Under the pieces are notes generated by a model. It searched no databases. It was not told where the DNA came from and worked only from the letters and a program-made list of their open reading frames with translations. A DNA stretch of 64,000 bases, from positions 1 to 64,000 of the forward strand of contig JAHHHI010000072.1 of assembly GCA_019359435.1 (NCBI GenBank), given 5' to 3'. Positions 1-9,122 of this stretch are shown one piece after another. A program made the position numbers and the translations under genes. The stretch's first letter is position 1. Each line of letters begins with the position of its first letter. This DNA is from Kaiparowitsia implicata GSE-PSE-MK54-09C. Its GTDB lineage: Bacteria > Cyanobacteriota > Cyanobacteriia > Elainellales > Elainellaceae.

Positions 1-75
1 AGTATCTGCTCGACCGGGCAGATACTTCTCGATTCGTGCCCACTGGTCGTCGCGCAGGGCATAGCGTTTGGTCAT
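1..75 (-). CDS. IS5-type transposase, N-terminal fragment (cut by window edge)
   Basis: Reading the minus strand from an ATG at 75, the first 25 codons begin MTKRYALRDDQWARIEKYLP, which is the typical start of IS5/IS427-group DDE transposases (the N-terminal DUF4096-like region that precedes the catalytic domain). The frame stays open to the window edge, so the rest of the gene lies outside. About 80 bp upstream of the start lies the end of the element. The family call rests on this short N-terminal motif and on the context; intactness of the transposase cannot be judged. Confidence 0.75.
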   Translation of the reverse strand, partial: MTKRYALRDDQWARIEKYLPGRADT

Positions 76-164
76 TGGGCGATTCCGCTAGACTGGATGA
101 CATCGCAGCTTATGGCTTCTCTCTTAGCATGCTAAAAGTTATGCCGATTGTCCACACGCCCTAG
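1..164 (-). mobile_element. End of an IS5-family insertion sequence
   Basis: The minus strand read from 164 starts CTAGGGCGTGTGGACAATCG and leads after about 90 bp into the transposase start at 75, the usual leader length of IS5-type elements. CTAG at the border fits a CTAG or TA target. The other end and its inverted repeat lie outside the window, so the exact terminus (about 160-164) is inferred. The first 11 nt are the same as the ends of the two small repeats at 5778 and 35507. Confidence 0.6.
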
Positions 165-246
165 TGTCTGCGGCGTCGGGGTAGGCGTAAACTTTTGTAA
201 ATTAACGTGAATTAAATTGACGGGCACACCCGCTTTGGAAACTCCT

Positions 247-3200
247 CTAGGAAAGGGTGAGTCGTAACGTACAGACTTGCCAGGGGGCGATCGCCCCAGC
301 CTCCCCGGTAACAAAACCCGCTGTTGAAGCGGATGGGTCAGGCGATCGCTCCAGCAATCCGCAAGGCTGGATAGAGAGCGTTAACGGTTGAGAAATAGGG
401 GTGGGAGCGATCGCTTCATCTAGTCCGCTATCAGCCTGGTTGGCTGTCTCGGGGTCGGAATTGCCGGGCTTAAGCCTCAACGAGACGTTAGGAATCAGCG
501 AGGCGGGCTCGCCGTGGCACTCGTAGCAGCGCAGCGTCAAGTCGGTAGTTGATTCGGTTGTCATGCCTTCCCAAGGTTTGAGGGCTGAGAGAATCACGTT
601 GGGTGCATCGAGGGCAAGCCATTGATCAGTAAAGGGTAGGCCCGCACCCGGATAGTTCCTTGAGTTTCTTGAGTCTGGTGGGGTAGGGTGCAGGTACGCG
701 AGCATGGGCTGGTTTAGGGCATAGCCGTGGTGAGTGGTGCGATCGCCCTGCCAGCCTTGTCCACAGGGCTGCAGCGCATAAGTAAAGCGATGAGTACCCA
801 GATCGCACGCTGGATCAGGAAACACCGGGCGTCGCAAGAGCGACAGCCGCAGCACCGTGCCATCGGCATCATAGCCATGCTTGCCATCGCTCAAGAGGCT
901 CACGCCGTAGTCACCCTCGCTCAGGTGAGCCCAGCGCAGCGCCGGAACTTCCCACTTCGCTTGCTGAAGGGGATCGGTGGGGCGGGTGGGCTGCTGCTCC
1001 ATCCCAAAGGGCACCTCACGGATGAGGTGGGCGGGTTCTGCCAGATTGAGCGGAAAGGCGGCCTTCAGGAGCACCTGAGTTTCGTGCCAGTCAATCTGAG
1101 TGTGGATTTTGAGGAGGGGCGATCGCCCGTCTAGCTCATAGCACTGCTCAATGCGAGAGGCGCCCACCTGCCGCACCACCCGCACGCTAGCGCTGACAGG
1201 GGTTTGAACCACCGACTCAAGGTGAACCAGAGTGGCATCAGGCAGGCGATACTGCGCATAGGCGGGATCAATGTTCCAAGCATCCCAATATTGGCCGCGA
1301 TCGGCAAAGGCCTGCAACTCATTGCCTGCGCCACTCAACACCTGCCGCTGCCGCCGCTTGTCGTACACAGACGCCAGATTTCCAGTAGCGGCATCTACGG
1401 TGACCCGTAGATACTCATTTTCTAGGGTGTAGGCGTCCTGCTGAGACATCCGCGCCTGCGCCCCGCCTGCTGCTGCCGGGCAGAGCCAGAACCCGGCATA
1501 GCCCACACCGGGTACTGCGTCTGCTAAAAACGCCAGCCACCTCTCGCCCGATTTGTGCGACTCTACGATGCTAGGCACGGCCTCTGCATCGGCATTGAGA
1601 ACGCATGCCCCCTCCCACTGCATACTGCTGGCGACGGGCAGGGGCACGCGCACCACCTCTGAGCGAGTCCAGTTGAGCGGGTTAAAGACGGTCATGGGCT
1701 GCGCTTGAGGATGGGGCGGCGGCGGCAGGGCAATGTGTTGGGCGATCGCCCCCATCGCATCCGCTCGCACCGCCATCGCGGTATCTAGTGCGGCCTGCCA
1801 CTCCCGATTGGCGTCTTCATACACCTCTGGCACGGCTGACCCTGGCAAAATATCGTGGAACTGGTTGAATAGCACCTGCTTCCACGCGGTTTCAATTGCG
1901 TTGCTCGGAACGGCATAGGTCGTTAGCTGAGAGGCCATCGTGGCCCAGACCTCTGCCTCAAACAATCCGTCTTCACAGCGGCGATTCCACCATTTTTGGT
2001 CGGCGTGGGAAGTGTAACAGCCGCGATGGAATTCCAGATACAGTTCGCCTGTCCAGTCTGGAATGGGTTGCGCTGGAATGGGTTGCGCTGGAATGGATTG
2101 CGCTGAGCCTGAGGATGCCTTGGTCGTAGCCCTGGGCAACCCCGCTGTCGCGATCGCCCTATCCCCCAGATCTAACGCATCTTTTGGAGCTGCAAACCTG
2201 CGGTCTAAGAACGCTTCTGCGGTTGAGAATTGCAATCGGGGAAAGAAGGGCGATCGCCCCCAGCGTTGAGCTAAGTGCAGCATGTCGCGACTGGGGCCAC
2301 CGCCATGATCCCCTACGCCAATCAGCCACAGTGCTTCGGTCTGGCCTGTTTTGGCCTCCCACTGAATCGCATAGTCTGCCATTTTGACGGGGTGGATGCC
2401 CTCTCCAATGGGCGCACTGTGCAGGCTGGGGATGTGCGACTGCGTGGGCTGATGAGGATACGCGGGCGATCGCCACCAAAACAGCTCATGGGGAAACGCA
2501 TTGGTATCGTTCCACCGCAGCTTTTGGGTCACGAAGTAGCGAATCTCGCCCTGGCGCAGCAGTTGCGGCAACTGCCCGCAAAAGCCAAAGCTGTCGGGCA
2601 GCCAGGCGATCGCACTCGGTGTGCCAAACCGCTCTGCCACATAGCGCTGACCGTATAGAATCTGACGGGCAATGGATTCCCCGCTGATGGTGTTGAATTC
2701 TGGCTCAACCCACAGTCCCGCGGCCACCTCCCAACGACCGGCGGACACCTGCTGCTGAATGGCCGCAAACAAGTCGGGGCGGTGCTCCTCGATCCAGGCG
2801 TAGAGGGCCGGACTGGAGTGGGTAAAGATCAGCTCGGGAAACTCCGTCTGCAACTGCAGGACAGAGGTAAAGGTGCGCTGGGCGGCATCCCAGGTATCGC
2901 TGACGGGCCACAGCCACGCCAAGTCGAGATGCGCGTGCCCCAATAGCGAAATCTGCCGTTGCTGAATCCACTCTCCCAATGGCTGCAACTGCTGCCGGAG
3001 TGAAAGCAGCGCTGCATCAAATTGAGGGCGATCGCCCACGACTGTCCAATCAATCTGGGCGATCGCCCCGGCCACGTCCTGCAGGCGCTCTGGCGCAAAC
3101 TGGGCGGCATAGGCTTGCACCACGGCCAGTTCATCGGCGACAAACCCCGGTTCTGGGCAGGGTTCCAGCTCGTGATTGGGAATCTCGTAAAGGCAGCGCG

Positions 3201-3708
3201 ACTGCACCAGCGCCCCATCATCGTGGCCGGGGCTGACAAGGCGCAGGGCGATCGCCACTGGTTCCTCCGGAATTCCCGTTTGCCGAAGCTGCACCCGCGC
3301 CGAGCAGTCAAACAAGTCACCCGCCTGCACCAACGCCCCATCCACATAAATCTGCGCATCGTGAGCCCACCAGGTGAGCGCCAGCCGCACCGTCAGCCCG
3401 GTTAGCGGATACCCCCTAAGATGGGGCGGGAGGGTGAGCGCTAGCCCCAGCCAGATCACCTGCTGCCCCCGCGGCCAGACAATATGCTGGCGATCGGTGA
3501 GCGTGACCGGCTGCCAGGTGTGCCAGGCACTCGGCTGAAGGGCTTGGTCGGTGGGCAAATCACCCGAGTGAAGCCGCCAGTCTGCTTGCACATCCAACTG
3601 AGTGAGGCTGCGTAGACGGGCGATCGCGCCAGAGACCTTCTGCATCAGGGCTTCTGACGGCAACAAATTCGAGGATGGATTCGACATTAAAGCGGGGGAC
3701 TCAGGCAT
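247..3708 (-). CDS. Alpha-mannosidase, glycoside hydrolase family 38
   Basis: Large retaining alpha-mannosidase, about 1153 residues, expected to remove alpha-linked mannose from glycans. With the start at 3708 the zinc-binding motif HAHLDLAWLWP is at about residues 258-268 and the motif WLPDSFGF, whose Asp (about 372) is the family nucleophile, at 369-376. The mid-region FHRGCYTSHADQKWW and the C-terminal beta domains are also typical of GH38. No signal peptide is seen, so it is probably cytoplasmic. An insertion contains a 15-bp unit repeated three times (AQPIP, near 2056-2100). The open frame runs upstream to 3765; ATGs at 3708 (MPESP) and 3687 (MSNPS) are both possible and neither has a strong ribosome site. 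HIP1 sites fall in several low-complexity linkers and in the C-terminal tail. Confidence 0.9.
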   Translation of the reverse strand: MPESPALMSNPSSNLLPSEALMQKVSGAIARLRSLTQLDVQADWRLHSGDLPTDQALQPSAWHTWQPVTLTDRQHIVWPRGQQVIWLGLALTLPPHLRGYPLTGLTVRLALTWWAHDAQIYVDGALVQAGDLFDCSARVQLRQTGIPEEPVAIALRLVSPGHDDGALVQSRCLYEIPNHELEPCPEPGFVADELAVVQAYAAQFAPERLQDVAGAIAQIDWTVVGDRPQFDAALLSLRQQLQPLGEWIQQRQISLLGHAHLDLAWLWPVSDTWDAAQRTFTSVLQLQTEFPELIFTHSSPALYAWIEEHRPDLFAAIQQQVSAGRWEVAAGLWVEPEFNTISGESIARQILYGQRYVAERFGTPSAIAWLPDSFGFCGQLPQLLRQGEIRYFVTQKLRWNDTNAFPHELFWWRSPAYPHQPTQSHIPSLHSAPIGEGIHPVKMADYAIQWEAKTGQTEALWLIGVGDHGGGPSRDMLHLAQRWGRSPFFPRLQFSTAEAFLDRRFAAPKDALDLGDRAIATAGLPRATTKASSGSAQSIPAQPIPAQPIPDWTGELYLEFHRGCYTSHADQKWWNRRCEDGLFEAEVWATMASQLTTYAVPSNAIETAWKQVLFNQFHDILPGSAVPEVYEDANREWQAALDTAMAVRADAMGAIAQHIALPPPPHPQAQPMTVFNPLNWTRSEVVRVPLPVASSMQWEGACVLNADAEAVPSIVESHKSGERWLAFLADAVPGVGYAGFWLCPAAAGGAQARMSQQDAYTLENEYLRVTVDAATGNLASVYDKRRQRQVLSGAGNELQAFADRGQYWDAWNIDPAYAQYRLPDATLVHLESVVQTPVSASVRVVRQVGASRIEQCYELDGRSPLLKIHTQIDWHETQVLLKAAFPLNLAEPAHLIREVPFGMEQQPTRPTDPLQQAKWEVPALRWAHLSEGDYGVSLLSDGKHGYDADGTVLRLSLLRRPVFPDPACDLGTHRFTYALQPCGQGWQGDRTTHHGYALNQPMLAYLHPTPPDSRNSRNYPGAGLPFTDQWLALDAPNVILSALKPWEGMTTESTTDLTLRCYECHGEPASLIPNVSLRLKPGNSDPETANQADSGLDEAIAPTPISQPLTLSIQPCGLLERSPDPSASTAGFVTGEAGAIAPWQVCTLRLTLS
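2056..2100 (-). repeat. Three-copy 15-bp in-frame tandem repeat
   Basis: The unit GGAATGGGTTGCGCT occurs three times, the last copy with one change, and encodes AQPIP repeated inside a linker of the alpha-mannosidase. Its 15-bp length keeps the frame whatever the copy number. Confidence 0.8.
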
Positions 3709-3897
3709 TAATCTTCTAAGATGAAGGCAGATTGAACGATACAGCCTGAACCATCCAGCGTGCACTGCACAGTGCTACTCTGCGCCAGAACCCCCGTAGG
3801 GCCTGGTTATATCCGTGACCGATCAGACGCAGCGGTGGGATGAATCTGGTTTGTTCTATTTATCTTACGATTAACTGATTCGCTGAATCTCTTGCCT

Positions 3898-5277
3898 ATG
3901 GCCTCCCGTAGTCGATTCCAGAGCCGCATTCTCAGCCAGATCTCGCACAGCTCGCTGCGGGCACGAGATACTGTGGGGCGCTGGGCACGGCAGGCAACAC
4001 TAGCGACCCAATGGGGAGCGCAGATTCTGATCTATCCCCTATACGCAGGGGTTCAAACTGTGCGGCTAGCATCGCGACAATTACGCCAGAGTTGGCAGCA
4101 GTTGGAACCTCGCTTGCGGTTGCGATCGCCCGCTGCCGTTTTCAAACCGCTCCCTCTGCCCGATGCCGAGCGACCGCTGCAAGAGACCTTGGCTTTGGTA
4201 GAGAGCTTTGGCTTGGGCGTGGTCGCCTTGCCCGAGGCCGACTGGCTGGCGCGCTATGGCAGCAATCGCCGGGAAGAGCCGAGCAACACACAGTCTCCAG
4301 TCGCGTCTGCTGCGTTTCCCGCCTCGCCAATGGTGCAAGCCAATCCAGAAATTGCTGACACGGGTGGATTGGTGCGTCAGTCACAGGCGTCGGCTGTTAG
4401 CCCATCCGTTGGTACACTAGCTGGCACATCAACCGTTCCGCTGCCCGTCGTTGGCATTGCATCCTGTCTAACGACTCAGCGGCTGATGCTGGTTACGGTG
4501 CAAAATCAGATTCTCGATATCCTTACCCCTGAGCAGCAGGGGCGGCTGCGCCAGCGAATGGGTTGGGAGCTGTCGCAGTATTGGCGCGATCGCCGTCGGC
4601 TTGAGTCCACAACCGCCTATCGAGCCTTGCCCCTGCCCCCCGTGCGAGTGCAACCCCAAATGCTGCTGCCGATGCGCTGGTTCTATCAATTGATGGCGTG
4701 GGAGCAAACTGGGCCCGTGGCGATCGCCGCTGACTGGTTTGAGGAATCGGCGCTGGCGCTTTACTTTAGTCCCGAATCACCCGCCGCACCCCAAACGGCC
4801 AATGGGGATGATCCCTGGGACGATGATACCCCGGCTTGGTGGCCTTGGGAGGCGGAGGCGTCCACTGCATATCCCAATGGACGAGAGGCAAGCGGTGCAG
4901 CCCGATCCCTCGCTCGGCCAAACCCATCTCGATTAACAGGGCGATCGCCCCAGCGGCAATTATCGGGAACCGCTGCGGTGTCGGTGGCCGACCGACGCAG
5001 GGCGACTCAAACCTGGGCATCTCCCTCTGCTACCGATGGGGCGATCGCGCCGCACACCCAACCCGAGTCTGCCGGCGCGATCGCCCGAACCAGTGCGTCA
5101 GCGCAATCGTCAGATTTATCGGCTCCCACCTCTTATATCGACACCAACGCCAAGTTGGTGCGCTACGAAATGCATCCCCTAGAGCGGCTGCTGCACTGGA
5201 TCGACCGCAGCGTACTGTGGGTTGAAGAGCAGGTAGAGGCGGTAGTGCGCTGGCTGCGGAACCGTTTGCCGCGCTAG
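3898..5277 (+). CDS. Conserved hypothetical protein, 459 residues
   Basis: Not recognised. The frame has cyanobacterial codon use and frequent HIP1 sites and no competing long frame. The N-terminal part is basic and amphipathic (MASRSRFQSRILSQ), the middle (about 75-290) mixes helices with short strands, and about residues 305-420 are low complexity, rich in Pro, Ser and HIP1-encoded AIAP/GRSP peptides. The last 45 residues, with the stretch YEMHPLERLLHWIDRSVLW, look like a conserved amphipathic helix. No signal peptide or clear membrane segment. The frame can begin at TTG 3892, but the ATG at 3898 (MASRS) is preferred. It is divergent from the mannosidase gene with about 190 bp between them. 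Confidence 0.75.
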   Translation: MASRSRFQSRILSQISHSSLRARDTVGRWARQATLATQWGAQILIYPLYAGVQTVRLASRQLRQSWQQLEPRLRLRSPAAVFKPLPLPDAERPLQETLALVESFGLGVVALPEADWLARYGSNRREEPSNTQSPVASAAFPASPMVQANPEIADTGGLVRQSQASAVSPSVGTLAGTSTVPLPVVGIASCLTTQRLMLVTVQNQILDILTPEQQGRLRQRMGWELSQYWRDRRRLESTTAYRALPLPPVRVQPQMLLPMRWFYQLMAWEQTGPVAIAADWFEESALALYFSPESPAAPQTANGDDPWDDDTPAWWPWEAEASTAYPNGREASGAARSLARPNPSRLTGRSPQRQLSGTAAVSVADRRRATQTWASPSATDGAIAPHTQPESAGAIARTSASAQSSDLSAPTSYIDTNAKLVRYEMHPLERLLHWIDRSVLWVEEQVEAVVRWLRNRLPR

Positions 5278-5393
5278 TGCGTCAAGGGCCAAAGCTCCAG
5301 CTTGCGAGGGATTTCGCAGCATCAGTCTAAAATGCGCCACGCTTTTCGATATGATGATTGTGCTTGTTAATGCGTATATAACCTGAGATTTCT

Positions 5394-5510
5394 ATGCTGA
5401 CACTCAAAATTGTGGTTTATCTCGTGGTGGCGTTTTTCATTGGCCTGTTCGTGTTTGGGTTCCTATCGGGAGACCCAGCCCGCAACCCCAATCGCCGCGA
5501 TTTGGAATAA
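5394..5510 (+). CDS. psbI: Photosystem II reaction center protein I (PsbI)
   Basis: A 38-residue protein, [20 protein letters not shown] onward, ending in [18 protein letters not shown]. This is the PsbI signature: one N-terminal transmembrane helix (about residues 4-26) and a polar tail with DPxRNPxR. PsbI is a small thylakoid subunit of photosystem II next to D1 and helps its early assembly. The length equals the usual 36-38 residues. The gene is isolated; a hairpin lies shortly downstream, so a monocistronic transcript is likely. Confidence 0.96.
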   Translation: MLTLKIVVYLVVAFFIGLFVFGFLSGDPARNPNRRDLE

Positions 5511-5528
5511 TCCTTAGATCAATGACGC

Positions 5529-5562
5529 CTGAAGGGTGTGGGATTTACCCAACCTCCTTCAG
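5529..5562 (+). terminator. Hairpin downstream of psbI, possible terminator
   Basis: CTGAAGG (5529-5535) pairs with CCTTCAG (5556-5562), and the inner GTGGG/CCCAAC stretch can add pairs. There is no T-run, so this may be a processing or stabilising hairpin instead of an intrinsic terminator. Confidence 0.45.
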
Positions 5563-5777
5563 ATCAGTGACGTTTAGTCCCCTGCGTTGGGGTAGTGGGT
5601 GTCCTCATAGCGGTGATGATTTGGGTGCGCTGGTGAACCCACTGCGCTTGATCCCCTGGCATCGCGTACCCGCCTGGGTTGCAACTCGTTAGTGCGGCTT
5701 AGCTGGAGTCGTGGAATCTGCCCTATGCGTAAATTCCACGGCTTTATGCTGCCAGATCTACTAGCTAGATTGAACGA

Positions 5778-5909
5778 GCTAGGGCGTGTCATCAATTCTG
5801 ACTAAAAGCCTTATCTCATCAGCGTTGCCACGCCCGACTAACAAACAGGCTAGAGGCTGTAACCCCTGATTTTTGTGTCAGCCGCAGTCAATTGATGACA
5901 GCCCCTAGC
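5778..5909. mobile_element. MITE-like element, 132 bp with 20-bp terminal inverted repeats
   Basis: The left end GCTAGGGCGTGTCATCAATT (5778-5797) and the reverse complement of the right end, GCTAGGGGCTGTCATCAATT (5890-5909), agree at 18 of 20 positions. No coding capacity. The first 57 nt (5779-5835) are shared with a second copy at 35508-35564, including an identical 20-nt start and an identical AGCGTTGCCACGCCC at the same distance. Both ends carry CTAG, like the IS5-type end at 164, so a related transposase may have mobilised it. Confidence 0.6.
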
Positions 5910-6060
5910 ACCCAGCGTGGGCGATCGCCCTGTCTCTGCTTTAATGCGGCAGTGTGTAGTAATCTCACTGGTTCAGTGGTTTCGCAACCGTTGTTGAGTG
6001 CATCTCCCCACCGATGGGCTAGATAGCGGCGTGAGGCTGTTTATGTAGATTTGGTGTCTT

Positions 6061-9000
6061 GTGTTAGCTATGCCTTACTCGGTTCCGCCACCGCCTGTTG
6101 CTGTTGTTGATGTTGCGCCTGCCCAAGCTGCGATTGATGCGCCTGCTGTGGTTCTAGGTGAAGGGCGATCGCCCGCTGAGGCTAGCCATACAACGACCCT
6201 AACTGCCGTCTCTCCATCGAAGGCCATTGCAGATGTGGCTCCGCCGGAGTATCGCCATAGGGCTGAATTCAAGCTAGGCTCGCATCCAGAATCCTCAGCC
6301 GTGGCCGAGTCCGCAGCAGACTCATCGGCAAACTTATCGAATGTATCGGATTTGTCAGACGGATCAGACCCATCAAACCCACCCTCAGTAGCGCTCACCC
6401 CGCTAGACCTAAGAGAGACTGCGGCTTTAAATTCTGCTGCAGCGGCAGCGTCTGCCATCGCGCCGAGCGAAAACTCAACGCCACAATCAACGCCACAATC
6501 AACCTCCGCGCCCCAGCCTGACTCCCGCCTTGGCCCACGCGCTGCAGCGCCGCGATCGCCCTCGTCTCCCATCCGTTCCTGGCAACCTAGTGAGACTGCG
6601 GCATTGCCTCCCACCTCGACCCATGCCGCAGCATTGGGCGATCGCCTGTCAGTCGGGGTGCCCTCGAGTGAGCCTCGTTTGAGGAGGGCAGCGGCGTCTG
6701 AGACGGCCCACCCCCTGCGTGGCGTGCTGGGTGCCACAGAGCGACTGGCCCCGGTACCAACCCCAGTGTCGACTGGGGCGATCGCCCCAATTCCTGAGCG
6801 ATCCCGTGACGTGTCTCCGTCAGACACATCTCAGTCAGACGCATCTCAGTCAGACGCATCTCCGTCAGCGGCTGCCCTCACCGATACCCCCCTGCGCCAC
6901 AATCCCCTGCCAATTTTAGAGGGGCTAGCAGGCATGACCCAAGCTCGCATTATTGCCCAAACCCGAGATGCAGAGGGCAATGCGGAAGAGGGCGATCGCC
7001 AGATTTTGATCATTCCCAGCCCGGATGACTTGCCCGATCTATCTGACCCTGCGGCACCCGCCGATCTGGGGGAGCCTGAACCTATAGACCCCGACGAGTC
7101 TGACGATCCAGCGCTACTGCTGCCGCCATTCCCCACTGATCCCAGTCTGGATCAACCCGGTCTGCCGACGAGCCCTCCCCCTCCTCCGCCTGCATCCGCT
7201 GAGCCGGATGCCGCTGGGGATGCACCAGGGACTGTGCCCCAACTCACCCTAGAAATCGTTGATGTGGTGGAACTGCTGGCCGACGAGCAGGACATTGACA
7301 CGCTGCGGCAGAATTTGTTTGCCGAGGGCAATGTAGAACTCCGCTTTCGAGAAACCGTGCTGACCGCCGACCGAGTGCAGGTTAACTTGGTCAATCGGCT
7401 AACGGTGGCCGAGGGCAACGTGACCCTAACTCGGGGGGATCAGCTGCTTCAGGGCGATCGCTTTGAATACAACTTTGTGCAGGGCGCAGGGCAGATTGCG
7501 GGTGCCCGAGGCGAGATCTTTTTGCCGTCTGCTGGCGATGACTTCACCATTTTGCCGACGGATGTGAGCGCTCGCAGTTCACCCAGCGTGCCGCTCAGCC
7601 GCGTCTTGCGGCAAGATCAACCTGCTGGGCCGGTGACGGGGCAGCCTGGGATTCAGTTTGGCATCGGCAGCACGCGGGGCACCGATTTTGGCTTTGGGGA
7701 TTCGGGTGGAGAAATTCGCCGCTTTCGGTTTGAGGCAGAATCCGTTGAGTTTTATCCCAATGGGTGGCAGGCGCAGAATGTACGGCTGACCAACGACCCC
7801 TTTTCGCCACCAGAGCTAGAGCTGCAATCGCGCCAAGTAACCTATACGCAGGTGTCACCCACTCGCGCGATTGTGCGCGCCCGCAATCCGCAACTGGTGT
7901 TTGATCAAGGCTTGCGCCTGCCCACGTTGCAAAACCAAATCATTATTGATAATCGCCGCCGATCTTCGAATCCCCTCGGGGTCATCGGCATTGATGATGA
8001 CTTCGGCGGGATCTATGTGCAGCGCCCGTTTAACGTGCTAACGACGAACCAGGCACGGTTTACCCTATCGCCGCTGATTTTGCTGCAGCGGGCGGTGAGC
8101 GACAATAACTTCAATATCTTTGATCCGTCTAGCTTGGGGCTCGTTGCTGAGCTGGACTATGACCTAGGCCCAGGGGTTTCTCTAGAGGGCCGTGGGGTCT
8201 TTGAGTCGCTAGATTTTGCTGAGCTGAGCGATCGCTTTAGCGGCAGCTTGCGGCTGCGACAGCCGCTAGGAATCCACCAGCTCACCACCGAGGCGACCTA
8301 CCGCAATCGCCTGTTTAACGGGTCGCTCGGGTTTCAGCGGGTGCGGAGTAGTGTGGGGGTGGTGCTGACATCTCCGGTCTTGCAGTTGGGCAATTCGGGC
8401 GTTTTTCTCAGCTACCAGGGCAGTGCCCAATACATCACGGCGACCACCGATAATGCAGAGCTGCTTGACCCCGGCGATACAACAGGAGACGTCAGCTTAG
8501 GACGGTTTCAGGGCAGCGCAGCGCTCAGCCGTGGCTTTCGCCTGTGGACAGGGACTCGACTGCGCCCCCGCCCGGATGAGGGGTTGCGCTTTACCCCCAC
8601 GCCGATTACGCCCTTTGTGCAGCTTGTGACTGGGCTGCGGGGCACCGTTAGCGCCTATACCAATGGCGATGTGCAGCCCTTGCTAACAGCTAGCATTGGC
8701 ATCAATGGCCAGTTGGGCAATTTTTCCCGCGATTTCCTTGACTATACCGGGTTTAATATTACGTTTTCTCAAACGGTTCAGGGGGGCGAATCGCCCTTCC
8801 GATTTGACCGAGCGGTCGATCGCAGCGTGCTGTCGCTCAGTTTGTTGCAGCAAGTGTATGGGCCGTTTCGGGTGGGCGTGCAGACCTCATTCAGCCTAAA
8901 TCGTGAAGAAACGATTGATACGGACTATATTTTGGAATACAGTCGCAGAACGTATGCCGTTACATTGCGCTACAACCCAGTGCGCGAGACCGGCTCCTTT

Positions 9001-9105
9001 GGGCTCCAGATTAATGATTTTAACTGGGGAACCCCCAGAGACCCCTTCGCAGGGCCCGGAGAGACTGCTACGGTAGAGGGAGGGGTGCGGCGCTCAGACG
9101 ATTAG
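6061..9105 (+). CDS. DUF3769 / OstA (LptD)-like outer-membrane protein
   Basis: About 1014 residues. The first 390 are disordered and very rich in Ala, Pro, Ser and Asp, with tandem SDASQ units. Then comes an OstA/LptA-like beta domain at about residues 395-470 (VVELLADEQDIDTLRQNLFA, VELRFRETVLTADRVQVN, VTLTRGDQLLQGDRFEYN), followed by a long beta-strand-rich C-terminal region that fits the cyanobacterial DUF3769 barrel. Such proteins are thought to take part in lipopolysaccharide delivery to, or assembly in, the outer membrane; that role is inferred from the fold. The frame opens with GTG at 6061; ATG at 6070 is the alternative. No clear signal peptide is visible at either start, so the true N terminus may differ. 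The next gene starts 17 bp after the stop, so the two are probably cotranscribed. Confidence 0.85.
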   Translation: MLAMPYSVPPPPVAVVDVAPAQAAIDAPAVVLGEGRSPAEASHTTTLTAVSPSKAIADVAPPEYRHRAEFKLGSHPESSAVAESAADSSANLSNVSDLSDGSDPSNPPSVALTPLDLRETAALNSAAAAASAIAPSENSTPQSTPQSTSAPQPDSRLGPRAAAPRSPSSPIRSWQPSETAALPPTSTHAAALGDRLSVGVPSSEPRLRRAAASETAHPLRGVLGATERLAPVPTPVSTGAIAPIPERSRDVSPSDTSQSDASQSDASPSAAALTDTPLRHNPLPILEGLAGMTQARIIAQTRDAEGNAEEGDRQILIIPSPDDLPDLSDPAAPADLGEPEPIDPDESDDPALLLPPFPTDPSLDQPGLPTSPPPPPPASAEPDAAGDAPGTVPQLTLEIVDVVELLADEQDIDTLRQNLFAEGNVELRFRETVLTADRVQVNLVNRLTVAEGNVTLTRGDQLLQGDRFEYNFVQGAGQIAGARGEIFLPSAGDDFTILPTDVSARSSPSVPLSRVLRQDQPAGPVTGQPGIQFGIGSTRGTDFGFGDSGGEIRRFRFEAESVEFYPNGWQAQNVRLTNDPFSPPELELQSRQVTYTQVSPTRAIVRARNPQLVFDQGLRLPTLQNQIIIDNRRRSSNPLGVIGIDDDFGGIYVQRPFNVLTTNQARFTLSPLILLQRAVSDNNFNIFDPSSLGLVAELDYDLGPGVSLEGRGVFESLDFAELSDRFSGSLRLRQPLGIHQLTTEATYRNRLFNGSLGFQRVRSSVGVVLTSPVLQLGNSGVFLSYQGSAQYITATTDNAELLDPGDTTGDVSLGRFQGSAALSRGFRLWTGTRLRPRPDEGLRFTPTPITPFVQLVTGLRGTVSAYTNGDVQPLLTASIGINGQLGNFSRDFLDYTGFNITFSQTVQGGESPFRFDRAVDRSVLSLSLLQQVYGPFRVGVQTSFSLNREETIDTDYILEYSRRTYAVTLRYNPVRETGSFGLQINDFNWGTPRDPFAGPGETATVEGGVRRSDD

Positions 9106-9122
9106 CCCCCAAAGGTTTGACT

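Larger units (their letters stand above)
5511..6060. other. Intergenic region with hairpin and MITE-like repeat
   Basis: No convincing gene. It holds the psbI hairpin, the MITE-like repeat at 5778-5909, one HIP1 site near 5931, and presumably the promoter of the DUF3769 gene. A 73-codon minus-strand frame (5574-5795) has no family resemblance. Confidence 0.6.

Noticed and set aside
5574-5795. 73-codon minus-strand frame between psbI and the DUF3769 gene
   Set aside because: No family signs, and its upstream end runs into the MITE-like repeat.
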